From JANMJD01 sp963828405 (lineage in GTDB: Bacteria; Actinomycetota; Acidimicrobiia; Acidimicrobiales; Ilumatobacteraceae), in the NCBI GenBank assembly GCA_963828405.1, contig CAWHEG010000030.1, forward strand, positions 248,001 to 312,000: a stretch of 64,000 nucleotides of DNA, in the 5' to 3' direction. Position numbers and translations under genes: made by a program. Below are positions 27,483 to 35,961 of this stretch, in pieces (within the stretch, counting starts at the first letter, position 1; every line of letters begins with the position of its first letter). Below the pieces are notes generated by a model that was given only the letters and a program-made list of their open reading frames with translations, had not been told where the DNA came from and did no database searches.

Positions 27483-30400
27483 GTGTTCCGCTACGTCTGG
27501 CGGGATCTCGTACGAAACCCGCGTCGCACGCTGGTGTCGCTGCTCGGCATCGCCCTCGGTCTCGGACTGTTCTCGGGGGTGCTGTTCTTCGCCGACGGAT
27601 CGGCGGCGTCGCTCACCCGGCGGGCGATCGCCCCGTTGACCCTCGACATGCAGCGCGTGCTGACCTCGCCGCTCGGCCGGGCGATGGTGCTCACCGAGCG
27701 GCTCATCCTCCCGGCCTCCGGCCCGATCGTCGCGGGCACCGACGTGCCGGTGACGCTCGTCGTCGAGAACCGGGGGACGACCCCGGCCAACGAGGTGGTG
27801 ATCAACGACGAACCCCCGCCCCCGCTGTCGTACGTGCAGGCCACGACCGCGGTCGATGGTGTCGGCGTGCCCGACGTCGTCGGCCGGAGCCCGCTCGCCC
27901 AGGGTCTCGCCCGCACCGGTCTCAACATCGGAACGGTTGCGCCCGGCCAACGGGTCGTGATCACCTACACCGCCCGGGCGGGCCGGACGATCGACGATGG
28001 CGACGTCCTCGAGCCGCGCGGCACGATCTCGACCCGCGAGGACGTGAGACCGCTGGCCGCCAACGCTCCCGAGCCACTGACACTCGCGCAGCTCGAGGCG
28101 GAGATCGGTCGGATCCCAGGGGTCGAGGCGGCCGACGGCCTCTCGTTCGTCGACCTGCCGTCGGGATCGCTGCACGCCGGCGGCGCGACCGTGGCCGGTC
28201 CGGCGCGGGTGTTCGGCCTCACGCCCGACTACCAGCTCCATCACCCGTCGATCCACCTCGTCAGCGGATCGTTGGGTTCGGACACGGCGGTGCTCAGCGT
28301 CGAGGCCGCCCGCGCCCTCCGCACCGGGCCGGGGACGAGGATCACCATCGTGCTGCCCGGTGGCTCCGAACCGGCTCGACTGGACATCGGCGGCATCGCC
28401 GATCTGACCGCCGCGACGCCGCTGTTCTCCAGCAGGAAGTCGAGCAAACTCGAGGACTTCCTCTACGTCCCGAACTCGGTGATCGTCGGCCCGGCGTTCT
28501 TCGAGCGCGTCGTCGTCGCCGCGTTCCGAGCCCAGGGTTCGACCACGGGGATCGTCGCCAAGAGCCGTCCGGTGAGCGAGATCGACGTGCAGCTGGACCG
28601 TGCCCGCCTGCACGCCGACCCGGCCCGGGCGCTCACCCAGACCGAGGCGATCGCCACGGCGATCGCCGCCATCGCCCCCGGGCAGGACTACCTGATCGAC
28701 AACATCTCCAACGCCCTCGCCGTCGCCGACCGCGATGCGGCCGTCGGCAGGAGGATGTTCGTCTTCCTCGGGTTGCCCGGGGTGATCGCCGCCGCCTTCC
28801 TGGCCGCCTACACGGGCCGGATCCTCGCCGCCGCGCAACGGCGGGACCACGCCAATCTGCGGCTGCGCGGCGCCGGGCCCCGCCATCTCCGGCGGATCAT
28901 CCTCTGGCGCACGTTGCTGTTGGCCGGCGTCGGCTCGCTGGCCGGGACGGCCCTCGGGATGCTCGGGGCGCTGGCCGTCATCGGGTCGGAACCGCTCGCC
29001 GCGGCATCGTCGACCGATCTCGCCGCGTCGGGCGCCGTCTCGCTCGGCGTCGGGATGCTGGCCACCGGGGTGGCGATCCACATGCCGTCGCGTCGATGGC
29101 TGCGCAACGAGATCGGGCTGGAACGACGCGAGCTCGCCCTCGACCCGGTTCCGCCATGGCGGCGGCGGCGGGTCGATCTCGCCCTCATCGTTGTCGCCGC
29201 CGTCGTCGAGGTCGTCACGCTCCGCAGCGGCGCCCTGAGCGCCGCCTCGACGCGGGTCTCGCTCGGGCAGTCGCCGTCGCTCCCGTCGTTGCTGCTGTTC
29301 GGGCCTGTCGCCGCCTGGCTCGCCGGCGCCCTGATCACCGCTCGATGTTTCCACTGGGCGCTGGCCCGGGTGCGGGTTCCGGGGTCGCCGAGGTTCGGGC
29401 CGCTGCTTCGGGGGACGCTCGTGCGCAGCCTCCGACGACGATCGTGGGATCTGGGGACCGGCGTCGTCGGCATCTGCCTGGTGATCGCCTTCGGGATCAC
29501 CCTCGCCGTCTTCGCCGCCAGCTACGACGTGGCGAAGGCGGCCGACTCGCGCTTCGTCGTCGGGGGCGACCTGCGGATCACACCCGGTGAACCGGTCGAT
29601 CGGCCCCGACCGTCGCCCGACGCCGCCCGGTTCGCCGTCGCCGGGGTGGAGCGCGTCTCGCCCGTGGTGCATCGGCTGGAGAACGCCGTGCTCATCGGCG
29701 CCCACGATCAGGACCGCGCCGACCTGGCGGCGATCGACCCGGCCTCGTTCGCCGACGTCGCGCCCCTGTCGGATTCCTTCTTCGTCGACGGCCCTGCCGA
29801 CCGGATGCTCGCTGCGCTGGCCGCCGATCACCGCGGCGTGCTCGTCGAGCTCGACAAGGCCGAGGGGCTCTCGATCGTCACCGGGGATCGGGTCGAGGTC
29901 CTCTTCGCCCGGGGAACCGATCACCAGACGTTGGAGGAGCTCACCGTCGTCGGCATGTTCGTCCGCTTCCCAGGCTTCCCCCAGGGTGTCGACCTCGTCG
30001 TCGACATCGGCACGTACGAGCAGGCCACCGGTCTCGACCAGGTCGACTTCTTCCTCGCCCGGACCACCGGGCGGGACCGGCGCGGCCTGGCCGTTGCGGT
30101 GGACGCGTTGCAGTCCGGGCCCGGAGCGGTCGAGCCGATCCGTGTCGATTCGACGGCGACGATCCTCGACAAGGACCAGTCGAGCCTGACGGCGTTCGAC
30201 CTGCGCGGCCTCGTCCGTCTCGACGTGGTGTTCACCGTGGCGATGGCGGTCGCCTGCATCGTCATCTTCGTGTTCGCCCTGATGCTGCAACGTCGCCGCG
30301 AGTACGTGTCGCTGCGGGCGAGCGGCATGGTCTCGGCCGAGGTGCGCGCCCTGGTGCTGGGGGAGTGCACGCTCGTCGCCGCGGCCGGTGCGCTCGCCGG

Positions 30401-30602
30401 GACGGTCGTCGGGGTCGGGGTCGCCCACCTGTTCGTGCGCGCCCTGCGGCCGTTGTTCGTGCTCCAACCGGCGGTGACCCTCCCGTTCGGGCGGATCGCC
30501 CTGCTCGCCGCGGTGCCGGTCGTGGCCGGCGTCGCCGCCTCGATGGTCGCCGCGGCGGCGCTGGCCAGGCTCGAACCGGGCGAGCAGCTGCGCGAGGGCT
30601 GA
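27483..30602 (+). CDS. ABC transporter FtsX/MacB-type permease with DUF11-like domain
   Basis: 1,039 residues from GTG 27483. The first transmembrane helix follows FRYVWRDLVRNPRRTLVSLLG. The first extracytoplasmic domain begins with an unusual DUF11/conserved-repeat beta sandwich (PVTLVVENRGTTPANEVVINDEP region, about residues 80-180), then a MacB periplasmic-core-like part. FtsX membrane bundles are at about 420-540 and 590-680, then a second extracytoplasmic domain and C-terminal helices around 900-1030. The protein is a fused double-FtsX permease. MacB-type systems do not move substrate through the membrane but couple ATP use to periplasmic work such as lipid or peptide export. Confidence 0.88.
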   Translation: MFRYVWRDLVRNPRRTLVSLLGIALGLGLFSGVLFFADGSAASLTRRAIAPLTLDMQRVLTSPLGRAMVLTERLILPASGPIVAGTDVPVTLVVENRGTTPANEVVINDEPPPPLSYVQATTAVDGVGVPDVVGRSPLAQGLARTGLNIGTVAPGQRVVITYTARAGRTIDDGDVLEPRGTISTREDVRPLAANAPEPLTLAQLEAEIGRIPGVEAADGLSFVDLPSGSLHAGGATVAGPARVFGLTPDYQLHHPSIHLVSGSLGSDTAVLSVEAARALRTGPGTRITIVLPGGSEPARLDIGGIADLTAATPLFSSRKSSKLEDFLYVPNSVIVGPAFFERVVVAAFRAQGSTTGIVAKSRPVSEIDVQLDRARLHADPARALTQTEAIATAIAAIAPGQDYLIDNISNALAVADRDAAVGRRMFVFLGLPGVIAAAFLAAYTGRILAAAQRRDHANLRLRGAGPRHLRRIILWRTLLLAGVGSLAGTALGMLGALAVIGSEPLAAASSTDLAASGAVSLGVGMLATGVAIHMPSRRWLRNEIGLERRELALDPVPPWRRRRVDLALIVVAAVVEVVTLRSGALSAASTRVSLGQSPSLPSLLLFGPVAAWLAGALITARCFHWALARVRVPGSPRFGPLLRGTLVRSLRRRSWDLGTGVVGICLVIAFGITLAVFAASYDVAKAADSRFVVGGDLRITPGEPVDRPRPSPDAARFAVAGVERVSPVVHRLENAVLIGAHDQDRADLAAIDPASFADVAPLSDSFFVDGPADRMLAALAADHRGVLVELDKAEGLSIVTGDRVEVLFARGTDHQTLEELTVVGMFVRFPGFPQGVDLVVDIGTYEQATGLDQVDFFLARTTGRDRRGLAVAVDALQSGPGAVEPIRVDSTATILDKDQSSLTAFDLRGLVRLDVVFTVAMAVACIVIFVFALMLQRRREYVSLRASGMVSAEVRALVLGECTLVAAAGALAGTVVGVGVAHLFVRALRPLFVLQPAVTLPFGRIALLAAVPVVAGVAASMVAAAALARLEPGEQLREG

Positions 30603-30688
30603 TCGCCGTGCTCCGCGGCGCCGGGGAGGCCCTCATCAGCCGGCCGCGCGCCCGAGCTATGCTCGGTCCCGACCAGAGGAGGTGGCAT

Positions 30689-30901
30689 GTGGCGTCGTAT
30701 CTGTGCGTGACCTGCAACGTGGTGGTATCCGGCAACGATCGAAAGGTCCATTCGGCCTCGGCGGGGCACATCGCCGGCGGAGGGTCGTCGACGGTCGTCA
30801 CCGCCGACTACCAGCTCGTCGCGGCGAGCCCGACGGTCTCGCCCGACGGGATGATCCAGACCAAGGGCCTCGATCCCAACGGGATGATCCAGACCAAGTG
30901 A
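30689..30901 (+). CDS. Small protein with CVTC pair and repeated GMIQTK tail
   Basis: 70 residues from GTG 30689, six bases after a strong GAGGAGG. Not recognised as a named family. Near the start it has LCVTCNVVVSGNDRKVHSA, a CxxC pair without matching second pair, and it ends with two copies of NGMIQTK or DGMIQTK. A third copy of the same nucleotide repeat overlaps the stop codon. Upstream is the ABC permease and downstream the cyclase gene. The good ribosome site supports it being translated. Confidence 0.6.
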   Translation: MASYLCVTCNVVVSGNDRKVHSASAGHIAGGGSSTVVTADYQLVAASPTVSPDGMIQTKGLDPNGMIQTK

Positions 30902-30912
30902 TCCAGACCAAG
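30851..30912 (+). repeat. Three copies of a 14-15-base repeat at the end of the small gene
   Basis: ATGATCCAGACCAAG occurs at 30851-30865 and 30884-30898; TGATCCAGACCAAG follows at 30899-30912, where its first three bases form the TGA stop codon. The last two copies are directly adjacent. Confidence 0.9.
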
Positions 30913-30963
30913 TAGGGACACCCGGCCACCCGTCGCCGGCGAGGACAGCCGAGGCCGAGATCG

Positions 30964-33900
30964 GTGGATGAACACGAGCAGCTCGTCGCTGCCATCGATG
31001 CCCAGGAGGCGTTGCGCGGCACGATCCCCGATGCGGTGATCGATCTCACGCTCAGCACGCTGCGCGCCCGGCTCGAGACCCTCTCGGCCGCCCGCGTCGT
31101 CAAGCGCCGCCGCCTGGTCACCGTCCTGTTCGCCGACGTCTCGGGGTTCACGGCGATGAGCGAGACGATGGACGCCGAAGACCTCAGCGACACCTTCGAC
31201 GTCGTCTGGAGCCGGATCGACTCGGCGATCACCGACCACGGCGGGCTGATCGACAAGCACATCGGCGACGCCGTGATGGCGACCTGGGGGATGCACCAGG
31301 CGAGCGAGGAGGACGCCGCCAACGCCATCCGCGCCGCGCTGGCGATGCAGACCGCGCTGGCGTCGATGCCCGGCCCCGAGGGGCGGCCGTCGCTGTCGAT
31401 GCGGATCGGCATCAACACCGGTCCGGTGCTGGCGGGCGGCGTCGGCAGCACCGACGAGTTCACCGCGATGGGCGACACCGTCAACCTCGCCTCACGGTTG
31501 GAGAGCGCGGCCCCCGTCGGGGGGATCCTGATCGGTCATGACACCTACCGTCATGTTCGCGGTGTCTTCTCTGTCGAGGCCCGCGAACCGCTGACGGTCA
31601 AGGGCAAGCGCGACCCCGTGCGCACCTACGTCGTGAACGCCGTGCGCCCCCGGGCGTTCCGCCTGCGGACCCAGGCAATCGAAGGCGTCGAGACCCGGAT
31701 GGTGGGCCGGCTCGACGAGCTCGACCACCTGCGCCGGGCCTTCTCCGCGACGGTGCACGGTCGGACCGCCCGCGTCGTCACCGTCGTCGGCGATGCCGGG
31801 ATCGGCAAGTCCCGCCTGCTGTACGAGTTCGAGGACTGGCTCCGGGTCCAGCCCGTGGACGTCAGGTTGTTCAAGGCGAGGGCCGACGAGCAGTACCGCG
31901 GCGTGTCCAACGCGCTGGTCAGGGACATGTTCTTCTTCCGCTTCGAGATCGCCGAGGACGACGCCCCGGAGGTGGCCGGCCGCAAGCTGATCGACGGCCT
32001 CGTCGAGTTGGTCGGTCCGGGCGGCGCCGATCTGGCCGGGCCGATCGGCCATCTGATCGGCGCAGAAGTGCCCGGTGGGGCGATGGCGACGGGGGATCTC
32101 ACCGGCGCCCAGCAGCTGCGCGACGTCGGGGCCCGGGCCGCCCGCCGCTTCGTCGAGGGGGTTGCCGCGCAGCAGCCCGTCGTGGTGTTGCTGGAGGACA
32201 TCCACTGGGCCGATCTGGGTTCGGTGGAGCTGGTCCAGCGCCTCGCCGAGGCGTGTGCATCGAGCCCTGTCTTCGTCGTGGCCCTCGCCCGGCCGACGCT
32301 CTACGAACGGGTACCGGACTGGGGGAGGGATCCGGACGTCCACGATCGCCTCGACCTGCGACCGCTGTCGGGCGCCGAGACGTACGAACTGGTCGACGAC
32401 ATGCTCCAGAAGGTGGGCGCCATCCCGCCCGCGGTCCGCTCACGGGCGGCGGAGAGCGCCGCCGGCAACCCGTACTTCGTCGAGGAGGTCGTGCGGATGA
32501 TGATCGACGACGGGGTGATCGTCGTCGGCGACGACGAGTGGACCGTGGAGCCGCAGAAGCTGGATCGTCATCGCGTCCCGGCCACGCTGACCGGAGTGCT
32601 CCAGGCCCGACTCGACCGTCTGCCGGGCGTCGAACGCGACGTGCTGCAACGGGCCTCGGTCGTCGGTCGGATCTTCTGGGACGCGGCGATCCCCCGTGGC
32701 GACGTCGGCGAGGCTGCCATCGCCGACGCGCTGAGCGCGCTCGAATCCAAGGAACTGGCCTTCGTCCAGGACGAGTCGGACTTCATCGGTTGCCGCCAGT
32801 ACCTCTTCAAGCACGCCGTTCTCCAGGCGGTCGCCTACGAGAGCGTGTTGCGACGCGACCGGCGGGAGCACCATCGCCAGGTAGCCGACTGGCTCGCCTC
32901 GCGGACCGAGGGTCTGTCGCACGCGGCGACGATCGCCGCCCACTACGAGGACGCCGGCGACCTCGGCCCGGCGGTGCGCTGGTACATCGCCGCCGCCGAC
33001 CATGCCCAACGGCAGTACGCCCTCGACGATGCGATCGATCATCTGCGGTCGGCTCTGCGTCCCGGCCTGCTCGCCGCTGCCGAGAAGGTCCCGCTGCTCG
33101 AGGACCTCGCCGACGCGCTGACCATCCGGGCCCGGTACGACGAGGCCGTCGACACCGCCGTCGCCATGCGCCAGGCGGCCGCCGAATCGGGCGACACCGA
33201 GCGGATCGCCTCGGCGATGGTCACCGAGGCAATGGCCCTGGTCCGCCTCGGGCGGATCCACGAGGCGCTGACGAGGATCGGCGACGCCGACCAGGTCCTG
33301 ATCCGGGCCGGTGCCGAACCGAGGGCGCGGATCCCGATCCTCGTCGAACTCGGGTGGATCCTGCTGCGCCTCGGGCGGGCCGACGAGGCGGTCGCTCGGG
33401 GGGAGGAATCGCTCGGCCTGCTCGACCCCGACACCGACCGCCGTGAGGCCCGCGCCGCGCACAGCCTCACCGGTTCGGCGTACAGCGCACTCGGCCGGTA
33501 CGAGACGGCTCTCGTCCACCTCGACCGGGCCCTCGAACTGGCCCGCCGTCTGGGCGACCGGCGCAACGAGGCGGCCTCGTTGGCCAACCTCGCCGAGATC
33601 GCCCGCCTCTCCGGCGATTGCCCGCGGGCGGTGGCGCTGCTCGGTGAGACGTTGGCCACCCTGCACGAGACCGGTGATCGGGACCAGGAGGCCCAGGTCG
33701 TCAGCAACCTCGGAGGCGCCCTGGTCGGGGTGGGCGAGTTCGCCGAGGCCGTGGACCGGCTGGAGGAGGCCATCCGGGCCTTCCAGGCCTCGGGGGCCTC
33801 GGAGCACACGTCCGAGACCCACCGCTTCCTGGCCGAGGCCCACCTCGGACTGGGCGACGTCGACGGCGCGCTCGCCGAGGCCCTGACGGCGCGGCGGCTG

Positions 33901-34260
33901 GCCGGCTCCGGCGACAACGCCGACCACACCGGCCACGCCTTGCGGGTCCTCGGTCTCGTCGCCGACCGGTTCGGCCGCTCCGTGGCCGACGGTGTCGAGC
34001 CCGGAGACCGGGGGAGCGAGGAGTTGATCGCCCGCGGCGAGGAGGTGTTCGCCGCAGCGGGGATGGAGTGCGACCGGGCGCTCGCCATGCTCGATCGAGC
34101 CCGCATCGTGGACTCCCGGGGCGAGACAGCGGGGGCCGCCGCGCTGCGCGTCGAGGCCCGCATCGTCCTCGCAGGGCTCGGGCTGCACCGGTTGGTCGCC
34201 GGGGTCGACGGGGTCGACGGGGTCGACGGGGTCGACGGGGTCGACGGGGTCGTCGGCTGA
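30964..34260 (+). CDS. Class III adenylate/guanylate cyclase - AAA ATPase - TPR regulator
   Basis: 1,098 residues from GTG 30964. The cyclase domain occupies about 50-230: RLVTVLFADVSGFTAMSE (metal Asp), HIGDAVMATWG (second metal Asp region) and MGDTVNLASRLE. An ORC/AAA16-type ATPase follows with VVGDAGIGKSRLLYEF (Walker A) and VVLLEDIHWADLGS (Walker B). The C-terminal 450 residues are TPR-like helical repeats. The family is common in actinobacteria and makes cAMP in response to unknown signals. The extreme C terminus is a VDG repeat encoded by a 9-bp minisatellite. It might supply the ligand of the cNMP-domain protein in the hydrogenase operon; that link is speculative. Confidence 0.93.
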   Translation: MDEHEQLVAAIDAQEALRGTIPDAVIDLTLSTLRARLETLSAARVVKRRRLVTVLFADVSGFTAMSETMDAEDLSDTFDVVWSRIDSAITDHGGLIDKHIGDAVMATWGMHQASEEDAANAIRAALAMQTALASMPGPEGRPSLSMRIGINTGPVLAGGVGSTDEFTAMGDTVNLASRLESAAPVGGILIGHDTYRHVRGVFSVEAREPLTVKGKRDPVRTYVVNAVRPRAFRLRTQAIEGVETRMVGRLDELDHLRRAFSATVHGRTARVVTVVGDAGIGKSRLLYEFEDWLRVQPVDVRLFKARADEQYRGVSNALVRDMFFFRFEIAEDDAPEVAGRKLIDGLVELVGPGGADLAGPIGHLIGAEVPGGAMATGDLTGAQQLRDVGARAARRFVEGVAAQQPVVVLLEDIHWADLGSVELVQRLAEACASSPVFVVALARPTLYERVPDWGRDPDVHDRLDLRPLSGAETYELVDDMLQKVGAIPPAVRSRAAESAAGNPYFVEEVVRMMIDDGVIVVGDDEWTVEPQKLDRHRVPATLTGVLQARLDRLPGVERDVLQRASVVGRIFWDAAIPRGDVGEAAIADALSALESKELAFVQDESDFIGCRQYLFKHAVLQAVAYESVLRRDRREHHRQVADWLASRTEGLSHAATIAAHYEDAGDLGPAVRWYIAAADHAQRQYALDDAIDHLRSALRPGLLAAAEKVPLLEDLADALTIRARYDEAVDTAVAMRQAAAESGDTERIASAMVTEAMALVRLGRIHEALTRIGDADQVLIRAGAEPRARIPILVELGWILLRLGRADEAVARGEESLGLLDPDTDRREARAAHSLTGSAYSALGRYETALVHLDRALELARRLGDRRNEAASLANLAEIARLSGDCPRAVALLGETLATLHETGDRDQEAQVVSNLGGALVGVGEFAEAVDRLEEAIRAFQASGASEHTSETHRFLAEAHLGLGDVDGALAEALTARRLAGSGDNADHTGHALRVLGLVADRFGRSVADGVEPGDRGSEELIARGEEVFAAAGMECDRALAMLDRARIVDSRGETAGAAALRVEARIVLAGLGLHRLVAGVDGVDGVDGVDGVDGVVG
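34201..34254 (+). repeat. 9-bp minisatellite GGGGTCGAC, five perfect units and one variant
   Basis: Five exact tandem GGGGTCGAC units are followed by one GGGGTCGTC; they encode Gly-Val-Asp repeats at the cyclase C terminus, just before the TGA at 34258. The unit contains a SalI-type palindrome. Length variation would stay in frame. Confidence 0.95.
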
Positions 34261-34314
34261 GGAGCGTGGCGCTGTCGCCCGGACCGCGTCGCGGGGCGCG
34301 GTGAGCCTGCTCAA

Positions 34315-35934
34315 ATGGTCGATGTGACGACGCCGACGCCTCCGGGCGGGACCCTCCCGGCTCGGGCCGGCCTCGACCAGCGCCTGGCCCGTGGTGCCAT
34401 CTGCGCTGCCACGGCAGGCGCGCTGGCCGCGCTGGCGATCGTCAGGCGCTGGCGCGGCTCGGACCTGCCCGCCCACGTCTTCCGGGTCGGTCTCGTACGA
34501 CGCGAGGGCCTCGAGGTGTGGAACAACTACTGGTACGGCGGCCATCACACGCTCGGCTACGGCGTGCTGTTCCCCGTGCTCGGTGCCCTGTCGGGACTGT
34601 GGACCGTGGCGGTGGCCAGCGCCGTGGTGTCGAGCGTGCTCGCCGATGCGGTGATCCGGGCCGGCGCCCCCCGGGCACGTTGGCCCGCCTCGATCTGGTT
34701 CGCCGCCGGAACCGTGACCAATGTGGCCATCGGGCGCCTGCCGTTTGCCCTCGGCTTGACCGTCGGGTTGGCCGCAGTGCTCGCCGCCCAGCATCACCGC
34801 CCGGTGCTCGCCGGAGGGTTCGCTGCGGCGACATCGGCGGCGAGCCCGGTCGTCAGCGTGTTCCTCGCCGTCGTGTTCGCCGCCTGGGCGTTCGCGTCGG
34901 CGGGCCGGCAACGGCGGACGTCCTGTTGGCTGGTGTCGGCTGCGGTGGTGCCGGTGCTGGTCGTGGCCGCGTTGTACCCGCAGGGCGGGATGTTCCCCTT
35001 CCGATGGGGGGCGCTGCTGTGGACGTTGGCCGTGTGCCTGATCACCTGGTCGCTCGTTCCCGCGGCGCACCGCTTGATCAGGGCAGCGGCGGTGCTCTAC
35101 GCCGTGGCCGCCCTCGGCGCGTTCTTCGTGCCGACGCCGCTCGGGGCGAACGTCACCCGGCTGGGGATGTACGCCGCGGGACCGGTCCTCGTCGCCCTCG
35201 TCCCGCTGCGGCGTGCCCTGCTGCGCCTGGCGCTGCCGCTCGTGTGCTTCTGGCAGTGGTCGCCGGCCTTCGACGCCATGGTGCGGGCCAACGACGATCC
35301 GTCGATCGAACGCCAGTACCACCAACCGCTGCTCGAGTTCCTGGCGGGCGTGCCCGGCGAACTCGGCCGTGTCGAAGTCGTCCCGACGGCGCGCCACTGG
35401 GAGGCGGCGTACGTCGCCGCGGAGATGCCGATCGCCCGTGGTTGGGAGCGACAACTCGACATGCGGTTCAACGAGCTCTTCTACCGACCCGGGCTGACTG
35501 CCGTCGAGTACGAGTACTGGCTGCGCTCCGACGGCGTGCGCTTCGTCGCCGTGCCCGACGTTCGCCTCGACGACTCGGGGATCGAGGAGGCCGCGCTGAT
35601 CGCCGCCGGCCCGCCGTTCCTCTCCCCGGTGTGGAGCTCGGCGCACTGGCGGGTGTACGAGGTGCGGGCGTCGACCGGGCTGGTCGACGGTCCGGCGTCG
35701 CTGGTGGCGGTGGGAGTCGACACGATCGTGCTCGACGTGACGGGCGTCGGAGACGTCACGGTGCGGGTGCGGTCCTCGGCGTTCTGGGCCTCCGATCCGC
35801 CGGTGTGCATCGAACCCACCGCCGATGGGTGGATCATGCTGCGCGACCCGCCGGTCGGGCAGGTGACCGTCTACCTCGACGAGTCCAAGGTGGTCGCCGG
35901 CGGTGATCCCTGCGACGTCCAAACGGGGCGGTGA
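34315..35934 (+). CDS. Polytopic membrane protein, possibly GT-C-like
   Basis: 539 residues. About 9-10 hydrophobic helices lie between residues 25 and 330, with a conserved-looking first loop (DLPAHVFRVGLVRREGLEVWNNYWYGGHH) rich in acidic and aromatic residues as in GT-C glycosyltransferases. The last 190 residues are a soluble domain. Annotation as an uncharacterised integral membrane protein is safe; glycosyltransferase activity is a guess from topology. ATG 34315 lacks an obvious ribosome site. The gene is 54 bp downstream of the cyclase. Confidence 0.7.
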   Translation: MVDVTTPTPPGGTLPARAGLDQRLARGAICAATAGALAALAIVRRWRGSDLPAHVFRVGLVRREGLEVWNNYWYGGHHTLGYGVLFPVLGALSGLWTVAVASAVVSSVLADAVIRAGAPRARWPASIWFAAGTVTNVAIGRLPFALGLTVGLAAVLAAQHHRPVLAGGFAAATSAASPVVSVFLAVVFAAWAFASAGRQRRTSCWLVSAAVVPVLVVAALYPQGGMFPFRWGALLWTLAVCLITWSLVPAAHRLIRAAAVLYAVAALGAFFVPTPLGANVTRLGMYAAGPVLVALVPLRRALLRLALPLVCFWQWSPAFDAMVRANDDPSIERQYHQPLLEFLAGVPGELGRVEVVPTARHWEAAYVAAEMPIARGWERQLDMRFNELFYRPGLTAVEYEYWLRSDGVRFVAVPDVRLDDSGIEEAALIAAGPPFLSPVWSSAHWRVYEVRASTGLVDGPASLVAVGVDTIVLDVTGVGDVTVRVRSSAFWASDPPVCIEPTADGWIMLRDPPVGQVTVYLDESKVVAGGDPCDVQTGR

Positions 35935-35961
35935 ACCACGCTGCGGTAGGTTCTCCGGTCG

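Noticed and set aside
26733..30467. A 1,244-codon open frame on the minus strand opposite the ABC genes
   Set aside because: Its translation is rich in Arg/Gly/His/Asp with no domain; it mirrors well-supported plus-strand genes and arises from high GC at third positions.
34201..34254. Tandem repeat considered as a CRISPR-like array
   Set aside because: The unit is 9 bp with no spacers and it is in frame within a coding sequence.
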